Shown in pieces: positions 24,253 through 28,496 of a stretch of DNA of 28,496 nt (position 1 is the first letter of the stretch; every line of letters begins with the position of its first letter). Position numbers and translations under genes: made by a program. The stretch is from JAURDE01 sp965365285 (GTDB lineage: Bacteria > Bdellovibrionota > Bacteriovoracia > Bacteriovoracales > Bacteriovoracaceae), in the NCBI GenBank assembly GCA_965365285.1, contig CBDUBC010000027.1:1-28496 (forward strand), in the 5' to 3' direction. The notes below the pieces were generated by a model that worked only from the letters and a program-made list of their open reading frames with translations, was not told the DNA's origin and did no database searches.

Positions 24253-25013
24253 TTATAAACTCCATTTGCCGAGTGTGCTTTCATAGTATCTTGGCAAGAA
24301 ACTAAAAAGAACGGGATATCTCCCTCATAATATGGCGACTTCACAATATTATATATTTTTTTTAGCGCCTCTTTTTGTATTTCCTTTATTTTTTGGATCG
24401 CTTCTCCACTTAGAGATTCTGACATGGAAAATAAAAAGTTATTTCCTTGATCAACCTCTTGTGACTTATAGAACTTTAAAAGCTCAGGTATATTTCTTAA
24501 AAGAACATCTGGATCTAGTGCAAAATCTTTATGAATTGCATGGATTTTCCCATCTTTTTCGCAGATAAGATCTTTTTCGAATAGGGTCTGTATATGGCGT
24601 TCTCCCTGTGAGCCAAAGTTTTCTAATATCTCCTCTCGAGATGTTCCCACTCGATTAGCCGCTAGTTTATAAACGATAAAAAGCTGCGGGTTTGCGAGAA
24701 CATTATCGAGTTCATTTACTCTTGCATGAGGCATAGACTCTGTAACATAAACACCAAACGTATCCTCAAGCACTTTTTTAAGAGGGCCTTGGGCCTTCTC
24801 GATGATTGCAAAAAGTCTTTTCTCTTTAGTTAAAACACTAACCAGATTAAGGATCGTATGAGGGGCAGGCTCATTTTTAATTGAGTCGCTCATGATCCTC
24901 CTGATTGTTGTTGCACCTACTCCTGATTTCTTTGCAATCCCATTGAGGCTAACATTGGGGTGTATTTCTAAATAAGCATTAACCATTTCTTTAAGCTGTC
25001 CACATACTGTCAT
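24249..25013 (-). CDS. Helix-turn-helix regulator, TIGR02147-like
   Basis: A probable DNA-binding regulator of 254 residues. The N-terminal helix-turn-helix (VSLNGIAKKSGVGATTIRRI) resembles XRE/LacI-type recognition. The C-terminal part has a winged-helix-like segment (TSREEILENFGSQGERHIQTL) followed by a helical region with SMSESLSGEAIQKIKEIQKE, the layout of TIGR02147 regulators that are numerous in Bdellovibrionota and Fibrobacter. I chose the ATG at 25013 since AAGGAG lies nine bases before it. An in-frame ATG three codons upstream directly abuts that site. It overlaps the small exported gene and lies next to a DUF4360 gene, a possible target. Confidence 0.6.
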   Translation of the reverse strand: MTVCGQLKEMVNAYLEIHPNVSLNGIAKKSGVGATTIRRIMSDSIKNEPAPHTILNLVSVLTKEKRLFAIIEKAQGPLKKVLEDTFGVYVTESMPHARVNELDNVLANPQLFIVYKLAANRVGTSREEILENFGSQGERHIQTLFEKDLICEKDGKIHAIHKDFALDPDVLLRNIPELLKFYKSQEVDQGNNFLFSMSESLSGEAIQKIKEIQKEALKKIYNIVKSPYYEGDIPFFLVSCQDTMKAHSANGVYK

Positions 25014-25125
25014 GGGTCCCATCTCCTTAGTGGTCTCTACTATCTATTTAAAAATATTTTTTAAATTCGCCCAGATCAAAAATTTCTAAATGCTCAAAAT
25101 ATGGTTAGATGTAATAAAATTTAAA

Positions 25126-25154
25126 GGTTTTAGGGTCATGTTGACCCTAAAACC
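25126..25154 (-). terminator. Terminator overlapping the end of the DUF4360 gene
   Basis: A perfect 13-bp inverted repeat (GGTTTTAGGGTCA / TGACCCTAAAACC) with a three-base loop. Read on minus, the first arm includes the last codons and the TAG stop of the DUF4360 gene, and the second arm is followed by a T-rich tract (TTTAAATTTTATT). Confidence 0.75.
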
Positions 25155-25911
25155 ACCTTCTATAAAATCTCGATGGAGAAAATCGAGGTCTTGGTTGGGA
25201 GAAATCTCTTCCTCCACGAGACATTGTAGGTCTTGGTCTTGAATTTCTTCGGTCCATTCGAGGACCATTATTTTTACATGTCTTGGTTTTTAGTTTTAGT
25301 TTAAATTCTCCTTTTAAATCTGAGCTATCAAAGGTGAGTAATGCTAGACTTCCTCGAGTATTACCTCTAGATGGAATAGCGGCCATAAGTGTGTTTTTAA
25401 GCCTGAATTCAGCAATATCATCGCCTTTTCGAGCACAGTTACTATTCACTTTTACAGTTGATGTTTTATTGATGAACCAATCGTCCATAACTCCTGCGCT
25501 CCATCGTTCATTAATGGCAAGGGTTCTTTTATTGAGACGACCTCTTTGTGGGCCTTCCCAACTGAGTAGGTGAGTTTGAAGCTGCGCTGTAGCTGCTCCC
25601 TCTACAGATACAAATCCTCTGTAATCCACACTAATATCAACTGCATCAACTCGTTCATCATCTTTAAGAATAGTTGATATATGGATGTTACATCCTTTAC
25701 TATCAACTAGTCGGTGACCGTTGGGAACTTCAACGGAAAACTGATCAAAGATAATGGAGACGGTTTGCTCATCGGGGCTCTCTACAACTGAAAACGTACC
25801 CTGGGGGCAACCCTCTCCCATAAGGTTGATATCTTTAAACCGAAACTGGGAGTCTGCCATGAGTGGTGAACTCATCATGGACCCTAAAACTAATAATTTA
25901 AATAATTTCAT
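25147..25911 (-). CDS. Secreted DUF4360 protein with Arg/Pro-rich tail
   Basis: 254 residues with signal peptide MKLFKLLVLGSMMSSPLMA. The DUF4360 core (about 25-205) shows GEGCPQGTFSV, VSIIFDQFSVEV, the second Cys in KGCNIHI and the family's VDYRGFVSV. Four cysteines (GCP, GCN, NCAR, TCKN) match those of the paralogue at 26115 and probably form two disulfides. After about residue 213 there is a 40-residue cationic tail of Arg, Pro, Ser and Gly ending YRRWF, absent from the paralogue. Strong AGAGGAGAAATT precedes the ATG. Function of DUF4360 is unknown. The tail could bind polyanions such as LPS or nucleic acid, as inference. Confidence 0.78.
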   Translation of the reverse strand: MKLFKLLVLGSMMSSPLMADSQFRFKDINLMGEGCPQGTFSVVESPDEQTVSIIFDQFSVEVPNGHRLVDSKGCNIHISTILKDDERVDAVDISVDYRGFVSVEGAATAQLQTHLLSWEGPQRGRLNKRTLAINERWSAGVMDDWFINKTSTVKVNSNCARKGDDIAEFRLKNTLMAAIPSRGNTRGSLALLTFDSSDLKGEFKLKLKTKTCKNNGPRMDRRNSRPRPTMSRGGRDFSQPRPRFSPSRFYRRWF

Positions 25912-26114
25912 AATTTCTCCTCTTTCCTCGCTTTAGTTTTACGCTGATCGACACTCTTTGTGAGGATTAGGTCTAGAAAAGGACTCCAGGTGGCTAACTT
26001 GTATAGAATTTTGTCCACATGGCGCAGTTTTAGATCTCCTTATTTAAAAACCGCTATTTGATAGCTCACCATAAAGAAGAGATTCCAAACGAATGGAGTC
26101 CGAGGAGGAAGAGC

Positions 26115-26708
26115 ATGGAAAAGATTTTTAACCAAGGAGCAAGATTTTTCTTAATCCTTTTACTTTTATCATTTGCTGTTTATGCAGATGACGTGGCATT
26201 AGGAATGCCAGGCTATGGAGGAAATGGTTGTCCAGCAGGAAGTGCATCAGTCACTCTCTCGCCGGATGCAAAATCCTTGAGTATCATTTTTGATAGTTTT
26301 CTGGCCCAGGCCGGAGGACGAAAAACGATTGACCGAAAATCCTGTAATCTCGCTATTCCAGTTCATGTGCCTCAAGGGTTTAGTGTTTCTATTATTGATG
26401 TTGATTATAGAGGCTTTGTTTCATTACCACGTGGATCCTTCGCGAGAGTTCAGTCAGAGTACTTTTTTGCGGGTCAAACAGGTCCAATCCTCAAGAAAAC
26501 CTTTTTTGGAGGGCTTGAAAGAGACTTTTTACTTTCTGCTAAGCTAGGAATTAGCTCTATTGTATGGTCGAAATGTGGCCAGGACGTCAATCTAAGGGTT
26601 AACACAAGTCTTCTCTTAAGGTCGAGAAAAGAAGCCTTGGCAGCGATAGATTCAATCGATATGGATGCTGGCTTGGTATATCATCTTCAGTGGAGACGTT
26701 GTCACTAA
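26115..26708 (+). CDS. Secreted DUF4360 protein
   Basis: 197 residues, signal peptide EKIFNQGARFFLILLLLSFA (mature from about DDVALG). The DUF4360 signatures are clear: GNGCPAGSASV, LSIIFDSFLAQAGG, DRKSCNLAIPVHVP, VDYRGFVSLPRG and EYFFAGQTG. The closing SKCGQD and RRCH give the same four-cysteine plan as the divergent paralogue at 25147. ATG 26115 follows GGAGGAAGAGC. A TTG upstream at 26058 would add unrelated residues before the signal peptide. The 203 bases between the two paralogues are unusually roomy for this window and likely hold both promoters. A hairpin terminator follows. Confidence 0.8.
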   Translation: MEKIFNQGARFFLILLLLSFAVYADDVALGMPGYGGNGCPAGSASVTLSPDAKSLSIIFDSFLAQAGGRKTIDRKSCNLAIPVHVPQGFSVSIIDVDYRGFVSLPRGSFARVQSEYFFAGQTGPILKKTFFGGLERDFLLSAKLGISSIVWSKCGQDVNLRVNTSLLLRSRKEALAAIDSIDMDAGLVYHLQWRRCH

Positions 26709-26711
26709 TCG

Positions 26712-26734
26712 AAGGGGGCATAACCGCCCCCTTT
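26712..26734 (+). terminator. Rho-independent terminator after the DUF4360 gene
   Basis: Stem AAGGGGGC / GCCCCCTT with loop ATAACC, followed by TACTTTTTAA. Strong G+C stem in an AT-rich neighbourhood. Confidence 0.85.
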
Positions 26735-26784
26735 ACTTTTTAAAAAACTCACTCGCTTTTCTAGCAAAATTTCCAGTCCACGCT

Positions 26785-26790
26785 TATAAT
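26785..26790 (+). promoter_or_regulatory. -10 element of the coiled-coil gene
   Basis: A perfect TATAAT 33 bases before the ATG at 26823 predicts a start near 26797. No convincing -35 is seen at 17 bases. Confidence 0.4.
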
Positions 26791-26822
26791 TATCATAAGA
26801 ACTTCTTTTGCCGGAGAGTAAA

Positions 26823-27695
26823 ATGGTCAAGATTTATGAAAGCTTTTCTCAAATGATGGAACATAACCGATCTGTATTTGAACTTCTCAAAGACAAAGAT
26901 CGTGATGGATTACTAAAGGCCATATGGGATGTAAGACAAGCCGAGATCGATCAACTTAAGACTCAGTTCGATGAAATGAGTTCCAAAAATGAAGAGGATG
27001 TAAAAACTCTTAACGAGCTTAAAGAAGAAAATACATCTTTAACTGCTCGATTAACGGAGCAAGAAGAGATTATTCGAAATCTTCATCAAGATGAAGAAAC
27101 TTCTATTTATATTATCGATGGTCTAAAACAAAATATCGATAAAAAAAGTAAGGAACTTGAAAGAACATTATCTCTTCTTAAAAAATCAAAACCTTATATA
27201 GAGGATCTTAAGATTAAGGATGCTGAAAACCTTGCTGAAATCAAAGAGCTTAATCATAAGCTCAATGCTTATCAAAATGATCAAAGAGATATGATTCGAA
27301 TTCTTCAGGAAAAAGAAACTGATCTTAATCAAATGAAAAAGATCTATGATGTCCAAATTGATGACCTTGAAGAAAAAATTAAAGAGCTAGAAAATCAACG
27401 ATATTTTGATCAAGATAATTGGGAAACTGAGAAAAAGGCAATTCTTCAAAATCAAAATGCACTAGTTACAAGTCTCCAAGATAAGCTTAAGCAGACTCTA
27501 GCTGAGAAAGAGAAGCTACAAAAAGAGCTTCAAAAGGCTAAACTTTTTGCTGAAAGCCTTGAGCAAGAACTTGATAAGGTGCGGAGAAATGCTAAGCAGT
27601 ATCAGATTCTCAATCATAAAATGGAAGCAGAACTTTATAGAATCAGTGGTGGACCGAAATCGGTCACAAAAACTAAGCCTCTTAGCTGGAATTAG
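26823..27695 (+). CDS. Coiled-coil protein of unknown function
   Basis: 290 residues, predicted coiled coil from about residue 35 to 275 with heptad spacing and very high Glu, Lys, Asp and Leu content. A globular-looking N-terminal segment (MVKIYESFSQMMEHNRSVFELL) and a short basic, Ser/Lys/Pro C-terminus (GGPKSVTKTKPLSWN) flank it. There is no signal peptide or membrane segment. ATG 26823 is chosen since CGGAG lies six bases upstream. I cannot assign a family. SMC-like, polar-scaffold or cell-division proteins share this look. It is followed closely by the ferredoxin/MBL gene on the same strand. Confidence 0.7.
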   Translation: MVKIYESFSQMMEHNRSVFELLKDKDRDGLLKAIWDVRQAEIDQLKTQFDEMSSKNEEDVKTLNELKEENTSLTARLTEQEEIIRNLHQDEETSIYIIDGLKQNIDKKSKELERTLSLLKKSKPYIEDLKIKDAENLAEIKELNHKLNAYQNDQRDMIRILQEKETDLNQMKKIYDVQIDDLEEKIKELENQRYFDQDNWETEKKAILQNQNALVTSLQDKLKQTLAEKEKLQKELQKAKLFAESLEQELDKVRRNAKQYQILNHKMEAELYRISGGPKSVTKTKPLSWN

Positions 27696-27704
27696 GGGAC
27701 ATTT

Positions 27705-27724
27705 TTTGCCATAATCGCTCCATG
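27705..27724 (+). promoter_or_regulatory. Extended -10 promoter giving a possible leaderless mRNA
   Basis: TGCCATAAT (27707-27715) is an extended -10 motif. A start seven bases after its last T falls on the A of ATG 27722. No Shine-Dalgarno is present before that ATG. Confidence 0.35.
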
Positions 27725-28496
27725 GCAAATCTAAATAAAACACTTAGCGATAATGTCGACGGAGACCTCTTTGTCGACGATACTTGTATCAATTGTGATG
27801 CATGCAGAAGGTTTTCTCCTGCACAATTCGGAGTCCATGAAGAATACTCTTTTGTTCAAAAACAACCTGATAACGATCTTGAAAAACTTCAAAGCTCGAG
27901 GGCCCTTCTTAGCTGTCCCGTTGGAGCAATAGGTTTTAAATCAATCTCGAATTATAGAAGTCTGCTGATAGAGGCTAAAGACTCCTTTCCTCTTCAAATA
28001 GATGGAAATATCTATATTAATGGCTATAACCACCGGAAAACCTTTGGAGCGGATTCTTATTTTATTCAAAATCCATCGGGAAATTGGCTTATTGATTCGC
28101 CACGCTTTAGTAAAAAGTTAGTTCAGAAAATGGAGGCAATGGGAGGTCTCAAATACATTTTTCTCTCTCATCAAGATGATATTGGAGACTGTGACAAATT
28201 TGCGAAGCATTTCGGAGCAAATAGAATCATTCAAGAACATGACTCTATGAGGGTTTCCGATGCAGAAATGATTTTAAAAGAAAAAAGAACAGAAATCGAA
28301 GATGCAGTGATTGTTCATACCCCCGGTCACACCAAAGGAAGTCATTGTCTTATTTGGAAAGGTAAATATCTTTTTACCGGAGATCATTTTGCTTGGATAC
28401 GAAGACTTGGGCACTTCGCTTCCTTTAGAAGGGCCTGCTGGTATGACTGGGAAGAGCAAATAGAATCGGTAGGACTTTTAGGGGAGTTTAAAGATA
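27722..28496 (+). CDS. Ferredoxin-like / metallo-beta-lactamase fold protein, 3' end cut by the window
   Basis: 258 residues are visible with no stop before the right edge. Residues 1-75 form a ferredoxin-like domain with C22, C25, C28 and C65 (CINCDAC, then SCPVGAIG), able to hold one 4Fe-4S cluster. A metallo-beta-lactamase hydrolase domain follows: SHQDD (149-153), where the common motif is HxHxDH, then HTPGHTKGSH (199-208) and FTGDHFAW (D221). Fusions of this type with the HxDD variant are known in cyanobacteria and plants, function unresolved. It may be a redox-linked glyoxalase II-like hydrolase or an oxygen-reactive enzyme. It is probably cytoplasmic. Confidence 0.8.
   Translation, partial: MANLNKTLSDNVDGDLFVDDTCINCDACRRFSPAQFGVHEEYSFVQKQPDNDLEKLQSSRALLSCPVGAIGFKSISNYRSLLIEAKDSFPLQIDGNIYINGYNHRKTFGADSYFIQNPSGNWLIDSPRFSKKLVQKMEAMGGLKYIFLSHQDDIGDCDKFAKHFGANRIIQEHDSMRVSDAEMILKEKRTEIEDAVIVHTPGHTKGSHCLIWKGKYLFTGDHFAWIRRLGHFASFRRACWYDWEEQIESVGLLGEFKD

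Noticed and set aside
25046..25066. AT-rich near-palindrome upstream of the TIGR02147-like regulator as an autoregulatory operator
   Set aside because: It is almost only A and T, so symmetry is easily met by chance. No second copy was seen near the DUF4360 genes.
25981..26101. 8-base inverted pair GGACTCCA / TGGAGTCC in the DUF4360 leader as a riboswitch
   Set aside because: The arms are 105 bases apart, only 8 bp long, and no known riboswitch core lies between.
1..28496. Mobile element, prophage, toxin-antitoxin or CRISPR content
   Set aside because: No transposase, integrase, cas gene, spaced direct repeats, terminal inverted repeats or tRNA-linked att site could be found.

Overview
The window reads as chromosomal DNA of an AT-rich, Gram-negative (diderm) bacterium, most likely a member of Bdellovibrionota close to Bacteriovorax/Halobacteriovorax. 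This placement is an inference. It rests on the low G+C, the mix of TrmFO, a lysine-rich histone H1-like protein, an HD-GYP/ankyrin/CheX signalling group, paired secreted DUF4360 proteins next to a TIGR02147-like regulator, and an exported papain-like protease. I see no transposase, integrase, phage gene, CRISPR array, rRNA or tRNA. Genes are packed so tightly that no gene-free stretch exceeds about 200 bases.

Layout. (1) 1-4288: a gene cut by the left edge, a bidirectional terminator hairpin, then a minus-strand pair nadE (glutamine-dependent NAD synthetase) and a KKK-repeat DNA-binding-like protein, diverging from trmFO (folate-dependent tRNA U54 methylation). (2) 4290-9512: a signalling block of a receiver-like/HD-GYP protein, two ankyrin-repeat proteins and a STAS-CheX protein that keeps the full CheX phosphatase signature. 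(3) 9647-12221: a UDP-glucuronate decarboxylase-like SDR enzyme overlapping a glycosyltransferase-like gene, then a universal stress protein behind an FNR-like palindrome. (4) 12319-13644: an exported C1A-type cysteine protease. (5) 13686-17211: cardiolipin synthase converging on an operon of an exported protein, a DedA membrane protein and an EEP-family phosphodiesterase. The exported protein's ribosome-binding site lies in a 13-bp inverted repeat. (6) 17306-21734: hpf (ribosome hibernation) diverging from a complete aapJQMP amino-acid ABC importer. (7) 21736-28496: a coiled-coil protein, a methyltransferase-like frame without ATG/GTG/TTG start, a Lys-rich small protein, a regulator plus small exported protein, two divergent DUF4360 secreted proteins, another coiled-coil protein, and a ferredoxin/metallo-beta-lactamase fusion cut by the right edge.

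The most unusual points are the hairpin that would hide the start site of the exported protein at 17211, the methyltransferase that appears to start at ATC or ATA behind a strong Shine-Dalgarno sequence, the ankyrin/CheX/HD-GYP group with its repeated linker motifs, and the run of convergent gene pairs that leave 0-1 bases (or an overlap) between stop codons.
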